From the NCBI GenBank assembly GCA_031548025.1, contig JAVBRM010000074.1:48614-112613 (forward strand): 64,000 nucleotides of DNA. Reading direction: 5' to 3'. The stretch comes from UBA5239 sp031548025 (GTDB taxonomy: Bacteria > Verrucomicrobiota > Lentisphaeria > Victivallales > Victivallaceae). Position numbers and translations under genes: made by a program. Below the pieces are notes generated by a model. The model was not told where the DNA came from. It worked only from the letters and a program-made list of their open reading frames with translations, and did no database searches. Positions 44,836 through 54,226 of the stretch are shown piece by piece; within the stretch, counting starts at the first letter, position 1, and every line of letters begins with the position of its first letter.

Positions 44836-44864
44836 TTGCATTTATTTCATTATATGGCTATATT
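44836..44864 (+). promoter_or_regulatory. Candidate promoter of AraC-type gene
   Basis: TTGCAT (44836-44841), 17-base spacer, TATATT (44859-44864), in the AT-rich divergent region shared with the pseudopilin gene. Confidence 0.45.
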
Positions 44865-44942
44865 ATAACCGAGCGAAGTGTATTTTACTATTACCATAAT
44901 GTCTTTTTAATAGCACTATTTGTCTTATCGTGGAAAAATGTC

Positions 44943-45863
44943 ATGAAAAAAATACCGTCCGTTTTGCAGAAGGAGACCGTATTCAAACCGTATGCCGCGT
45001 TTCCGCTGAGCATACAGTTGTGCTGCGACTATCGGGTTCATGGAAATAAACCGCACCGGCATGAAGATTTTTATGAGCTGGTCATTGTACTCGATGGTTC
45101 GGCGATCAATGTCAACAATCAGGCCTCCGATGTCCTGCAGCCCGGCAATATTCTCTTTTTTCCGCCCGCCAGCGTGCATTATTATGACAAAATCAAGGAC
45201 TTCAACCACTACAATATTCTGTTCGAACCTTCGTATCTGGAAAAATGTCCAGTCGACCTCAAAACGGTCCCAGGTTACCGGAATTTCTTCAATTACCGTT
45301 TCAGCGGCGAGGACAGCTGTTCCGCCGTACTTTCCGTCAACCAGAAAGTTTTGTCCAAGCTGATCCTGATGCTGGAAGGCATTCGCAATGAATTTCTGGT
45401 GGCTTCGCCGGGCTGGATGGAGTCGGTCTATTTCGAATTTATGCATATGTTTATCTACATGATGCGTTTCAGTGTGCTGGAACGGAATTCCATCGATCCC
45501 AATGTTCACAGCATTTCCAGCGTCATCCACCTGATGGATGAAGACTGTACCCGGGAGCACTCCCTCAAGTCGCTGGCGGATGAGGTCAATATGTCGGTAA
45601 GCAGTTTCCGGCATCATTTCGCGGCGGTTACCGGCATGCCGCCGGGCAAATACCTCCTGCGACTGCGGCTCCGCAAGGCCTTACTGCTGCTGGCCTCGCC
45701 GTCGTCGGTAGTCCGCGTGGCGGAACTTTCCGGATTTACCGATTGTAATTATTTTATCCGGCAGTTCCGCAAAAAAATCGGCCTGACGCCCACCAGAGTC
45801 CGGCAGATGATCCAGCAACGCGAAGCCACTGTCCAGGATTTCCTGGACAGGCTTGACGAATAA
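44943..45863 (+). CDS. AraC-family transcriptional activator
   Basis: 306 residues from the ATG at 44943; earlier in-frame starts (44649) are antisense to the pseudopilin gene and rejected. N-terminal cupin ('KPHRHEDFYELVIVLDGSA', 'LQPGNILFFPPASVHYYDK') and C-terminal double HTH ('SLKSLADEVNMSVSSFRHHF', 'VAELSGFTDCNYFIRQFRKK'). It probably senses a sugar and activates the divergent pseudopilin-glycosidase operon. Followed directly by the inverted-repeat element at 45870. Confidence 0.9.
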   Translation: MKKIPSVLQKETVFKPYAAFPLSIQLCCDYRVHGNKPHRHEDFYELVIVLDGSAINVNNQASDVLQPGNILFFPPASVHYYDKIKDFNHYNILFEPSYLEKCPVDLKTVPGYRNFFNYRFSGEDSCSAVLSVNQKVLSKLILMLEGIRNEFLVASPGWMESVYFEFMHMFIYMMRFSVLERNSIDPNVHSISSVIHLMDEDCTREHSLKSLADEVNMSVSSFRHHFAAVTGMPPGKYLLRLRLRKALLLLASPSSVVRVAELSGFTDCNYFIRQFRKKIGLTPTRVRQMIQQREATVQDFLDRLDE

Positions 45864-45869
45864 ACGTTG

Positions 45870-46146
45870 TGTGCAAGTTTTTTTAGAATTGATAATTGAT
45901 AATGGATAATTGATAATTGAGGAGAGGATTACAACCACATTATAGCTTGAACCCGACAGGTGGGGCACCGTTCTCCTCAGGTAGGATATCCTGTCACCTT
46001 CGGGTAACCCGGTAAACCATGCGAAGTGAACGGCGGCCTCGGAGAGACCGCCCTACCAGTGTACGCCATGCTTGAGTTCTTACTGGGAGGCGAGGTCTTT
46101 CCCTGATTATCAATTATCAATTATCAATTCTAAAAAAACTTGCACA
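45870..46146. mobile_element. 277-bp MITE-like element with 34-bp perfect terminal inverted repeats
   Basis: Ends 45870-45903 and 46113-46146 are exact reverse complements, starting TGTGCAAG, then a T run, then tandem heptamers ATTGATA (about five on the left including one ATGGATA; three on the right). The interior has no ORF but several hairpins: GAGGAGA/TCTCCTC (45919-45925, 45972-45978) and GGCGG...CCGCC near 46035-46055. It lies between convergent genes and fills the 296-base gap. No transposase, so non-autonomous if mobile; it could also act as a two-way terminator. Confidence 0.75.
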
Positions 46147-46159
46147 TGAAGTGAATAAA

Positions 46160-46963
46160 TTATAGCGAACCGAAAATCTCTTTGATGCATTCCGGAGTCG
46201 ACTCTGCGCCGAGGGGGGATTTGAAGAAGGCTTCGGCGTATTTGACGCTTTTGCCCTTTTCGCCGTATTCCGCAACCAGAACATCGCGATAGCGGTTGGC
46301 TATGCCTTCATAATGCGGAGCGCGCCAATTGTAAAGGAATTTCAACCGTCCGGCTTCGTCTTCCGGAACCTCGACCTTCATGTTGGACGCCCACGGCAGC
46401 CATTCGTACATCTGGCAGGTGTGGCAATGCAGTGCCAGCATCCGTTGTTCGAACACATCGTCGATGGGCAGTATCCACGCCGGCTCCAAACCCTTCTGGT
46501 AGACCTCACGGATTACCGCGTAGAAAATATACGGAGCATGGCGCATGACCGGGCTTTCCGGGACGAATTTCGGGACCTGGAGCATATAAGCGGCGTCCGC
46601 CACCAGTTCCGAGGTGTATTTATGATCGGCGTGGTAATCGCATCCGGGGTGGGTGATAATCACGTCTGGAGAATACTTCCGGATCATGGCGACCAGCGCT
46701 TTGCGGTTTTCCACGGTGGGCATGATTTCGCATTCGGAAATGTGCATGAATTCATATTTGGCGCCGACGACTTTGGCGGCGGCCAGGGCTTCGGCTTTAC
46801 GGCAGGCCTCGGTCTCTTCCTTGCTCCGGAAGTGATGCCCCATACCACCGTCGCTCATCGCCACATAGATAACTTCATGTCCCTGTTTGACCAGCTTAAT
46901 CGTCAGACCGCCGGTCGTGATTTCCGCATCGTCGAGATGCGCCACGATAACCATTACTTTCAT
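46160..46963 (-). CDS. PIG-L/LmbE-family deacetylase
   Basis: 267 residues. Zinc motif AHLDDAE (residues 8-14, Asp12 catalytic) and 'THPGCDYHADH' with the second set of His ligands. The Pro of the usual AHPDD is Leu. Members remove N-acetyl groups from GlcNAc-type sugars or their conjugates. Third gene of the GntR operon, after the M28-like/AAC(3) fusion, giving a possible acetyl-transfer plus deacetylation pair. Confidence 0.87.
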   Translation of the reverse strand: MKVMVIVAHLDDAEITTGGLTIKLVKQGHEVIYVAMSDGGMGHHFRSKEETEACRKAEALAAAKVVGAKYEFMHISECEIMPTVENRKALVAMIRKYSPDVIITHPGCDYHADHKYTSELVADAAYMLQVPKFVPESPVMRHAPYIFYAVIREVYQKGLEPAWILPIDDVFEQRMLALHCHTCQMYEWLPWASNMKVEVPEDEAGRLKFLYNWRAPHYEGIANRYRDVLVAEYGEKGKSVKYAEAFFKSPLGAESTPECIKEIFGSL

Positions 46964-46988
46964 TGTATTAATCCTAAAATATTGAGTC

Positions 46989-49652
46989 TTAAACGTATTT
47001 ACGGCAGAACAGACATTCCGGGTTGTCGCACAGCAACACCCGCGGATCGGCCTCGAAAATCCGACAGCCGATATCGTAGAGCTGTTTGATATCCATCAGC
47101 TTGAGATCGCTCAAGCCCAGCGGGGTTTCACTCATCTCGAGGCCCATCTCAAAAGCCCGCTTGAAGAACTTGCAGTTCTCCGGGTTGTTTGCATAAAAAT
47201 CGCGATGTCCCGGCAGATGTTTCTGAATCAGCACCTTCGGATAGGACGGCCCGTCGCTCTTGATGGCGCAAAGCGCCGGTTGGAGGAACGGCGAATCGAA
47301 ATGATCCTCCAGATAATGCAGAAAAGTCGTCGACGCGATCGAGTTGCCGAAATGCAGAATTTTGCCACCACGCCGCAGGGCTTCACCCATCGGGCTATTT
47401 TCGGATGCCGGCGGATCGTCCGCGCCATGCCCCGCCACGCAGGCCTCGGCCTGAGCTCCGAACCCGGCCCATGAATGAGTCAGGTGGCGGCTGCGTTTGA
47501 CGTCCGGGCAGCAAGCCATGAGCGCCTGCGGGACCAGCCCCGTCCAGATGCTGAGATAATCCTTCGGGTCATAAGGGCGATAGTTCCAGCCGCAGTTGGG
47601 CCCGGCCAGATGCAGATAGGGGCGGGTAAAGGTGGCAAAAAGCGCGGTTCCTTCCGGACCGACCGCTTTGCGAATGGCTTCGATAATCGTCCGCGGGCCG
47701 CCTTCGACGTAACCACAGGACGAAGCCGAGGCATGAACCAGCAGCAGGTCGCCTTTTTGGACGCCGACTTTTTCCAAAGCCTCAATGATCTGCTTTTCGG
47801 TCAATATGTTGCGGTTCTCCGCTTTCAGGTAGCCATATTGAGCGAGAAACGTGACGGCGCCGACATATTTTTTCACCTGACTGTCCGGCAGAAGTTCATT
47901 GCACTCATACTCCGCCTCGCGAATCAGCCGCCCTAGGTCTTTCCGCCCATCCATATTGGCCAGCATATTGGCCAACGGCCCGTAAATCGTTATTTGCGGC
48001 AGGGTAATCCGTTCATCCCGGGGAACTTTCACCTGGTCATACGGGAAGCCGGTTTCCAGCCGGGAAGCGACGATACCGGCCGCGTAATTGCGCCATTTGC
48101 CCTGCGGACGGTTGTCAGCAAGCCCCTCGGCAAGTTTTTTGTATTCGTTTTCCAGTTCACGGCGAACAGCCTGAACCTCCGCCTCGGGCATAAACCGGGC
48201 GAAATCGGCGAGGTCGCGATCCAGAATCCAATAGAGATGCCCGAATTTTTCCGCGTCGGAACCAATGGAATTTTCTTTGATTCCGGCAAATATCCGGTGT
48301 AATTCGGCGATTGCCAGCTTACCCGCCGTACCCAGCCAAGCCGGGTCGGGATTGGCCACCGCATCAATAAATGCCGTGTTGAAAGCCGTAGACAACGCAA
48401 AAGTATCCCGGTCGATATAGTCCATGGTTTGGATGGAATTATGCCAGAAAGCATGAGGCCCGTGGATCGGCCAAATCGTCGGTACGCCGTTAGTCGAATC
48501 GCTCAAGAGCTGATCGTCGGCATACAATCCCCGGCTGTAAGTCATCATTTCGCATGTAATATCAGGATAGCTTGTTTTGAAATCCCTGAACAGCATTTCC
48601 AGAATGTATTTGCCGAAGAAAGGCGACCCCGCCCCACAATTCCGCAACTTGAAAGTGTCCTCTTTGCGGCAGCGCATACCGTCATAATTGCAAGCCCCCA
48701 GCACCTCGGCACGCAGACAATTTCCACGGCTGGCCGCGTATGCCGCAAATCCGTACATTTCCATGGCGAAAATCAGCCGTACCGAAAATTCCGGCGTACC
48801 TTTGGTCATGATCTGCCGTGCGGTTTCGATCCCAGCGGCAACCCCGTTGGAATTATCATCGCTCAAGGGCTCATAAAGATGCCCCATGATCCATACTTCT
48901 TCTTTGCGCCGCCCCGGTATTAATGCAGTCACCGCCGGTAGAGTTCCGACATAGCGGCGGCCGTCACACTCGATCCGTGCCTTGAGTCCGCCCGCAATCG
49001 CCGCCGCACGGAGACGATCCCCTACCCGCGGCGATACTGAGAACGAAGTGAAGTCCCGGTCTTCGCACTGAACATGCCAGCCGTGACAATCCGTCGCCGC
49101 ATTGCTCCACTGAATCGAGTCCGGCGTATGATAACGCCCGGTCAGGAAATCGGAAACAAACCCAATACACCCCAGGTCGAGAATATCTCTAATCACCTTG
49201 CCACTCGGACGCGTCAAAGGTTCCAGAATCACCAGTGCTCCGCGGCCATCGCCGCCGGTCAGCAACTGGCCTTCGGTAATGATGTTCACGGCCAGGCCTC
49301 CCGACGGCGTCGCCACCGAACCCTTGACCAAGTTGAACGGATGCCGCTGATAATCCGCGGCGACAAATCCCGGTTCCAGGTCTTTACCATTGAGGATCGT
49401 CAGCTTGCCTACGCTTGCTTCCCAGGCCAGCGGCATCCGCTTATCCTGATAAACGGTTTTGCCGTCGGCTGGAAATTCCAGAAGAGCCGCCCCGGGAATG
49501 CCGGAATCCTGCAATAATTTCAAGGTATGGGCCGCTGACGCATGGTATTCGTTGAAAGTCTGGCCCTGTTCCAACTGAAACAACTCTCCGGTTTCCGCCA
49601 ACAGGCGGCTGCCGTCGATCCTGCCGAACATGGTTGCAATTCGGTTTTTCAT
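46989..49652 (-). CDS. Fusion of M28-like (DUF4910 type) aminopeptidase and AAC(3)-like acetyltransferase
   Basis: 887 residues. The N-terminal ~560 look like DUF4910/M28 zinc peptidases: 'VWIMGHLYEPLSDDNSNGVAAG' (metal His and Asp), 'RLIFAMEMYGFAAY' (metal/catalytic Glu pair region). The C-terminal ~270 match the AAC(3) fold: 'GDLLLVHASASSCGYVEGG', 'ALFATFTRPYLHL', 'RSRHLTHSWAGFGAQAEACV', 'ENSPMGEALRRGGKILHFGN'. No signal peptide. A peptidase joined to an antibiotic-type N-acetyltransferase suggests processing of an aminosugar-peptide substrate. Sits 7 bases after a GntR gene and before a PIG-L deacetylase. Confidence 0.8.
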   Translation of the reverse strand: MKNRIATMFGRIDGSRLLAETGELFQLEQGQTFNEYHASAAHTLKLLQDSGIPGAALLEFPADGKTVYQDKRMPLAWEASVGKLTILNGKDLEPGFVAADYQRHPFNLVKGSVATPSGGLAVNIITEGQLLTGGDGRGALVILEPLTRPSGKVIRDILDLGCIGFVSDFLTGRYHTPDSIQWSNAATDCHGWHVQCEDRDFTSFSVSPRVGDRLRAAAIAGGLKARIECDGRRYVGTLPAVTALIPGRRKEEVWIMGHLYEPLSDDNSNGVAAGIETARQIMTKGTPEFSVRLIFAMEMYGFAAYAASRGNCLRAEVLGACNYDGMRCRKEDTFKLRNCGAGSPFFGKYILEMLFRDFKTSYPDITCEMMTYSRGLYADDQLLSDSTNGVPTIWPIHGPHAFWHNSIQTMDYIDRDTFALSTAFNTAFIDAVANPDPAWLGTAGKLAIAELHRIFAGIKENSIGSDAEKFGHLYWILDRDLADFARFMPEAEVQAVRRELENEYKKLAEGLADNRPQGKWRNYAAGIVASRLETGFPYDQVKVPRDERITLPQITIYGPLANMLANMDGRKDLGRLIREAEYECNELLPDSQVKKYVGAVTFLAQYGYLKAENRNILTEKQIIEALEKVGVQKGDLLLVHASASSCGYVEGGPRTIIEAIRKAVGPEGTALFATFTRPYLHLAGPNCGWNYRPYDPKDYLSIWTGLVPQALMACCPDVKRSRHLTHSWAGFGAQAEACVAGHGADDPPASENSPMGEALRRGGKILHFGNSIASTTFLHYLEDHFDSPFLQPALCAIKSDGPSYPKVLIQKHLPGHRDFYANNPENCKFFKRAFEMGLEMSETPLGLSDLKLMDIKQLYDIGCRIFEADPRVLLCDNPECLFCRKYV

Positions 49653-49659
49653 AACTCTT

Positions 49660-50754
49660 TTATCCTTGATTGGTTGAAGAAACTACTTCGGTGGCGAATT
49701 TCACCAATACTTTCCGGTATTCGGGAGCACCGCCGGACGTACTGTCGATCAATTCGCACAATTTTTGCTGATACTCACGGTAATCGCGCCGCATATGGGT
49801 GATCCGGTCATTTTTACTGAACGAATCCAACGTCATGAATTCAATATTCGGATAATCCTGCTGCTTGAACATTTCCATATCGCTGTATTCCCGTAAGCGA
49901 ACCTCGCTGACGACGAATAAAGTCCTGCTGTGGCATTTCTTGACAAGTCCGGGAGCGGTCTTCTTGAAATTTTCCTGAGTCTGCTTGAGATTCTCTCCCT
50001 GAATTCCGATCTTCCGAAAATTCACGCCGAATTTTGCCGCCAGATACTCCATACGCCCGGTTATCACTTCCTGGTAATCGTAAATCTCCGACTTATCGCC
50101 AAAAACAAATACGACTTCATCGTATTTGCCCCTGGCGGCATACTCCATGACCAGATTGGCGGTGTTGTGATTTTCCGGCGCCAACTGCATGAATTTGAGA
50201 TCGCTGAAATCGCCGCGCGGCAAATCCCCGACAAATATCACCGGATAGGGTAACCTGGCGCATTTACGAATATCCCCCGCGGAAAATGATGACGTATAAA
50301 TAATCGCGCAATCAATAAACCCCCAATGTTCCAGCCGCGCAAGTTCGCGGTCGAGTCGCCCGGAAGTGCCGATATTCCCGGACCCCACAATCCGGGTCGA
50401 AAAATCGTAACGCCCCTGAGCCAGCGGATTGGTGATCAGATCATGCACCCCCATCAACATGGTATGGCTCTCCGCCTGCCCGGCAAAGGCAAAAAACAAC
50501 ACCTCCCGCGCTTTCGGATGAATGCTGCTGGCCTTGACAAAAACTCCTTTGCGCGGCAGCCGCACGATCAGGTCTTTCTGCTCCAGGATATTCAAGGCGG
50601 AAATCACCACCTGGTGCGACACCCCGAAATTGCGGGCGAGCTCCCGGGTACTCGCCAAAGGACTGTCCGGCGGCAGCCCGCCCGAGTAAATATCCTTCTC
50701 TATAATATTCGCCAACTGCGCCGAGAGCGACTCCCGTCCAAGTAATTCACTCAT
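49660..50754 (-). CDS. GntR-type regulator with LacI-like C-terminus
   Basis: 364 residues. GntR winged helix ('TRELARNFGVSHQVVISALNIL', 'RLPRKGVFVKAS') then a PBP1-like sensor domain; paralogous to the regulator at 25374 in both domains. Heads an operon with the peptidase-acetyltransferase fusion and the deacetylase. The shared architecture and a muramidase in the paralogue's operon suggest that both sense cell-wall or aminosugar fragments; this is inference. Confidence 0.86.
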   Translation of the reverse strand: MSELLGRESLSAQLANIIEKDIYSGGLPPDSPLASTRELARNFGVSHQVVISALNILEQKDLIVRLPRKGVFVKASSIHPKAREVLFFAFAGQAESHTMLMGVHDLITNPLAQGRYDFSTRIVGSGNIGTSGRLDRELARLEHWGFIDCAIIYTSSFSAGDIRKCARLPYPVIFVGDLPRGDFSDLKFMQLAPENHNTANLVMEYAARGKYDEVVFVFGDKSEIYDYQEVITGRMEYLAAKFGVNFRKIGIQGENLKQTQENFKKTAPGLVKKCHSRTLFVVSEVRLREYSDMEMFKQQDYPNIEFMTLDSFSKNDRITHMRRDYREYQQKLCELIDSTSGGAPEYRKVLVKFATEVVSSTNQG

Positions 50755-50762
50755 ACAAACCT

Positions 50763-50809
50763 TCTGGTATAATCTGAAATATTATACACCAGATTAGATC
50801 AGATGTCAA
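50763..50809 (-). promoter_or_regulatory. Consensus promoter and operator of GntR operon
   Basis: Minus-strand TTGACA (50809-50804), 17-base spacer, TATAAT (50786-50781). Inverted TCTGGT (50763-50768) and ACCAGA (50788-50793) bracket the -10 box. Confidence 0.82.
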
Positions 50810-50852
50810 GCCTTCCCTGCCATTTTTCCTTTTCAAGTTTCAGATTCCGGGT

Positions 50853-50881
50853 TTGCAATTTTTTCCATGTGAGATTATCAT
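50853..50881 (+). promoter_or_regulatory. Candidate promoter of acyltransferase gene
   Basis: TTGCAA (50853-50858), 17-base spacer, TATCAT (50876-50881), 24 bases before the ATG at 50905. Confidence 0.5.
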
Positions 50882-50904
50882 AAATAAAAAGGGTTCAGAA
50901 TATT

Positions 50905-52071
50905 ATGTTGGTTGTAAGTACGCTCGGAGTGTTGGCGATTTTGCTGCTGTTGCGTTTTCCGGTAAATAAAACGCTTATCGCGCAGGAGAATGTCAACACC
51001 GGCCGGCAGTTTGAGATCGATATCGCCAAGGTGATTTCCATCGTCTGGATGATTCTGGTGCATGTCGATGAGGAATGTTACAAAAATATCGAATTTGCCC
51101 CGGGGCTGGAAACCGGAATCAATCTGTTTATCGAATTTGTCGGCGGCCCCTTGGCCGCGCCGGTTTTCATGATCGCTATGGGAATTGGAATGGTTTACAG
51201 CAAGAATCAGGAACCCAAGGTCAATGCCATCCGCGGGTTGAAACTGATCCAGAACGGCTATCTGCTGAACATTGCGCGCGGTACCGTTCCTTGCCTGGTC
51301 TTTTTCGTCTTGTATAATTCCAAAGATCTCCTGTATACCAGCCTGGAAGAACTGCTGTGCCTGGACATTCTGCATTTCGCGGGACTCGTATTTATATTTT
51401 TCGCCCTGGTGAGGTATTTCAAGGTCAAAGACGCCTATGTCGCGCTCATCGCGCTCGCCCTGCTGTTTATCGGTTCGGTGATCGCTCCGGTTTATCCGGA
51501 TGGCGAACTGGCGTCGATCGGGATCGGCTACCTTACCTACCAGAACCCGCTGACGCCGTTTCCCTTCTTTACCTGGCTGATTTATCCGGTTATCGGATAT
51601 CTGTTCGGCAAGGTCTTGATGCGGGTGACGGACAAAACCAAGTTCTATACCCGGCTGTTGGCCGGCGGAGCGGGGTTGTTCTGCGTTTTTACCGCGCTGC
51701 TGCTGGCGGGTGATTATGAGCTTACCGAGCTCTTCGTCGATGACAATATGTACGATCAAAACACGGTCAAAGTATTCTGGATACTGAGTATCGCCGCCAT
51801 CTGGAGCAGTTTGCTGTATTTTGTTTCACTGAAACTTATCAACGTGGAATCCATCAAGAAACTGGTAGCGTTCATGAGCAAGAAAATCAACGCCATTTTC
51901 ATCACCCAGTGGATTCTGATCGGATGGATGACCTGGGGTAATTTCTTCGGATGCGCCGTGTACGGATTCAAATTTCTGTTCTTTTTCGTTTCGATCACGG
52001 TTCTCACCGTCGTCCTGGTCTATCTCACCGAACTCCTGAAAGAATGGAATGAAAAAAGGAAAGTTAAATGA
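50905..52071 (+). CDS. Membrane protein, DUF1624 / heparan-alpha-glucosaminide acetyltransferase-like
   Basis: 388 residues with about ten membrane helices. 'RQFEIDIAKVISIVWMILVHV' and 'LCLDILHFAGLVFIFFALVRYF' follow the pattern of the DUF1624/HGSNAT catalytic family, which carry acetyl groups across the membrane to glucosamine residues. The conserved His in 'ILVHVDEE' is a candidate catalytic residue. It is followed by a small C_GCAxxG-type gene in the same transcript. Function by fold pattern only. Confidence 0.7.
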   Translation: MLVVSTLGVLAILLLLRFPVNKTLIAQENVNTGRQFEIDIAKVISIVWMILVHVDEECYKNIEFAPGLETGINLFIEFVGGPLAAPVFMIAMGIGMVYSKNQEPKVNAIRGLKLIQNGYLLNIARGTVPCLVFFVLYNSKDLLYTSLEELLCLDILHFAGLVFIFFALVRYFKVKDAYVALIALALLFIGSVIAPVYPDGELASIGIGYLTYQNPLTPFPFFTWLIYPVIGYLFGKVLMRVTDKTKFYTRLLAGGAGLFCVFTALLLAGDYELTELFVDDNMYDQNTVKVFWILSIAAIWSSLLYFVSLKLINVESIKKLVAFMSKKINAIFITQWILIGWMTWGNFFGCAVYGFKFLFFFVSITVLTVVLVYLTELLKEWNEKRKVK

Positions 52072-52072
52072 A

Positions 52073-52387
52073 ATGAAAGCCTCCGATTATTTTCGCAAAG
52101 AAGACAAATTAAACTGCTGCCAGGCCGTCTTGCGCTATTTCAACGCCCCCGTTGAATTGATTGCCAACCACAAAGATTTCGGCGGTGGCCGCGCGCCAGA
52201 AGGACTTTGCGGCGCACTCCATGCCGCCAAAACCCTGCTAAAAAACGACCAAAAATTCGCCGCCCTTTGCGAAGAATTCGCCAAAGAAAGCAACGGAACC
52301 TTGACCTGTCACGACATCAAAACCAAAGAAAAAATCTCCTGTACCCGCTGCGTCGACCTGGCCGGTGAGCTCTTGGAGAAAAATTAG
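52073..52387 (+). CDS. C_GCAxxG_C_C-type small redox protein
   Basis: 104 residues from the ATG at 52073, which follows GGAAAG and is one base after the upstream stop. An ATG at 52049 is possible and adds eight residues. Family features: 'LNCCQAVLRYF', 'GGGRAPEGLCGALHAAK' and 'CHDIKTKEKISCTRCVDLA'. The six Cys suggest a redox or metal/cluster role; family function is not established. Co-transcribed with the acyltransferase. Confidence 0.75.
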   Translation: MKASDYFRKEDKLNCCQAVLRYFNAPVELIANHKDFGGGRAPEGLCGALHAAKTLLKNDQKFAALCEEFAKESNGTLTCHDIKTKEKISCTRCVDLAGELLEKN

Positions 52388-52404
52388 GAATACGGAGGAA
52401 AATA

Positions 52405-53394
52405 ATGAGAAATCTGATTTTAATTTTGGTGATGATTCTATCTTTGCCGTTTTTTGGTTTTGCCGCCGAAAATTCCGAAGTCGAAAAAAATTATCAAGCC
52501 GCCCTGTTGGAAAATAAGAAATATGCAGCCCAAATGGCAGAGCTCGAATCCTTGCAGAAGGCCGAGAAAAAAATTGCATATCAGTATGCCGACGGTAAAG
52601 ATGAACTCAGGAAAACTCTTGATGAATATTATCAGGTAATGGAAGCGTTGAAAACAGAGAAGGATGACAAACTGCCGGGAGAGCTCCAGGGGAAATTCAT
52701 GGCTTTGCGTAGAGCAGTGCGCAAGGAATTGCTTCACTCCGACGAATATATCCGGATTGAACAGAAATCTCTGATTTTGTGTTTAAAAATGAATTTACGG
52801 GCCAATCAAATTGCGTCTGATTCAACCGACCCGCGCGTTATCAAATACAAGGAATTTCTGTCCGAATACATTGATAACAGCTTTAAACAGCTCGCACACA
52901 AAATGCCCAAAGATGATTGTGAAGGTTCCGATGAATTCAGAGCGGCAATGCATGTTGCAAAACTATATAAAAAAGACCCGCTTAAATACAAATGGCAAAT
53001 GGTCCATTGCAATGCCGGCCTCCTGAATAAGGTTCATATTCTTGCCGCTTCCGACCCAGCGGTAAAAAAAGCGGAGCAAACCAGAGAAGTAGTGAGCGCT
53101 CAAAATATGATTTATATGGCGTCTTTGAACGAAAAACACCTTGATTTATACCGAAATGCCGAACTCGCTGATATGGCGGTCCTGTCCAAGGATCAGAATG
53201 CGACACAAAATGCATACGAACAGCGCAAGATTCTCCGGGAAGCCTATGAAAAAGATTCCGAGTATATACGTTTGCTGAATGATCTTCAAAACGCCCTAAA
53301 CGATTATCAGAAAAAAGTCGACGAATTTGTCGCCGGGAGTGATGCCCCGGCCGCCATGGAGTATCGCAAATTTTCCGCCTTCATGAAAGATTGA
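52405..53394 (+). CDS. Secreted coiled-coil protein, unknown function
   Basis: 329 residues with signal peptide (MRNLILILVMILSLPFFGFAA) and strong GGAGG 7 bases before the ATG. Mature part is almost wholly charged helix with heptad-like spacing (~25-110 and 255-318). Two Cys occur in 'CEGSDE' and 'VHCNAG'. No family recognised. Possibly a periplasmic structural or adaptor protein. 3' end overlaps the convergent radical SAM gene by 14 bases. Confidence 0.7.
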   Translation: MRNLILILVMILSLPFFGFAAENSEVEKNYQAALLENKKYAAQMAELESLQKAEKKIAYQYADGKDELRKTLDEYYQVMEALKTEKDDKLPGELQGKFMALRRAVRKELLHSDEYIRIEQKSLILCLKMNLRANQIASDSTDPRVIKYKEFLSEYIDNSFKQLAHKMPKDDCEGSDEFRAAMHVAKLYKKDPLKYKWQMVHCNAGLLNKVHILAASDPAVKKAEQTREVVSAQNMIYMASLNEKHLDLYRNAELADMAVLSKDQNATQNAYEQRKILREAYEKDSEYIRLLNDLQNALNDYQKKVDEFVAGSDAPAAMEYRKFSAFMKD

Positions 53395-54226
53395 TTAGAT
53401 TCCGCCAGTGGCACTGGTTTTCGACGGTGTGGAGGCAGGAGCGGAAGTATCCGGAGGGGCCGATTACTCCGAAATCCCGCCCGGCGGGGCAAGGTGGACG
53501 GTTGAGGCCGAAAGCGGTGAGATATTCCGGAGGTTGCTCCCGGCATTCACAGATGATTTCATCGCAGAAATTATAGGAAACCCGGCAATCCGGTAGGGCT
53601 CGGATGCGTTTTTTGAGTTCTTCCCAAGTACTGAGGGATAATACCAAGTCGGTACGCTGGCGGGCACGCCCCTCCAACATCACCGCGCCCGCCTGGATCG
53701 AGGCGGCTCCCGACATGGCTGCCGCGCAAAACATTTCGACGAATTCATCATGGTTGACGGCGGTAGCGGTCAGGCTGACATCCAGCGGCCACCGCAGTTC
53801 TCTCCCCCGGGCGATCAGTTCCAGCGTCCGGTAATAACGGCGGCAGGTTCCGGTCATTTCGCCATACGTTTTCAGGCCGGGCAGACTGGTACAGAGGCGC
53901 ACCTTCAATTTCCGGAAATATTTCAAGAGTTCTTCGGTCAGGCGCGAGCCATTGGAAAACAACGATAAATTGCATTTGGGAGCCAATTGCCGCGCATAGG
54001 CAATCAGTTCGGGAACATCCGGCCGCAACAGCGCCTCCCCTCCGGTAAAAAGAATATCTTCGACGCCGTTTTCGAGCGCCATCCGGATAATTTGCCGCCA
54101 TTCAGCGGTACCAAGGCCGCGCTTGGCCAGTTCCGGAAATTCATGCCACACACAGTAGCAGAACGGACAATCATAATTACACTTCCGGGTTACTTCAAAG
54201 ATCAGATGTCGGGGAATGCCTGGCAT
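53381..54226 (-). CDS. Radical SAM enzyme with SPASM-like Cys-rich tail
   Basis: 281 residues. Radical SAM cluster motif C-x3-C-x2-C (Cys16, Cys20, Cys23 in 'RKCNYDCPFCYC'), 'DILFTGGEALLRPDVPELI' and 'CNLSLFSNGSRL' define the barrel; the C-terminal region has six more Cys in a SPASM-like layout ('CPAGRDFGVIGPSGYFRSC'), which suggests an auxiliary Fe-S cluster. Such enzymes modify peptides. Its ATG overlaps the stop of the LysM lipoprotein-like gene (TAATG), making that protein the prime candidate substrate. Confidence 0.85.
   Translation of the reverse strand: MPGIPRHLIFEVTRKCNYDCPFCYCVWHEFPELAKRGLGTAEWRQIIRMALENGVEDILFTGGEALLRPDVPELIAYARQLAPKCNLSLFSNGSRLTEELLKYFRKLKVRLCTSLPGLKTYGEMTGTCRRYYRTLELIARGRELRWPLDVSLTATAVNHDEFVEMFCAAAMSGAASIQAGAVMLEGRARQRTDLVLSLSTWEELKKRIRALPDCRVSYNFCDEIICECREQPPEYLTAFGLNRPPCPAGRDFGVIGPSGYFRSCLHTVENQCHWRNLINLS

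Noticed and set aside
46989..47800. Aminoglycoside resistance gene
   Set aside because: The AAC(3)-like domain is fused to a peptidase and sits in a catabolic-type operon, so resistance is not supported.
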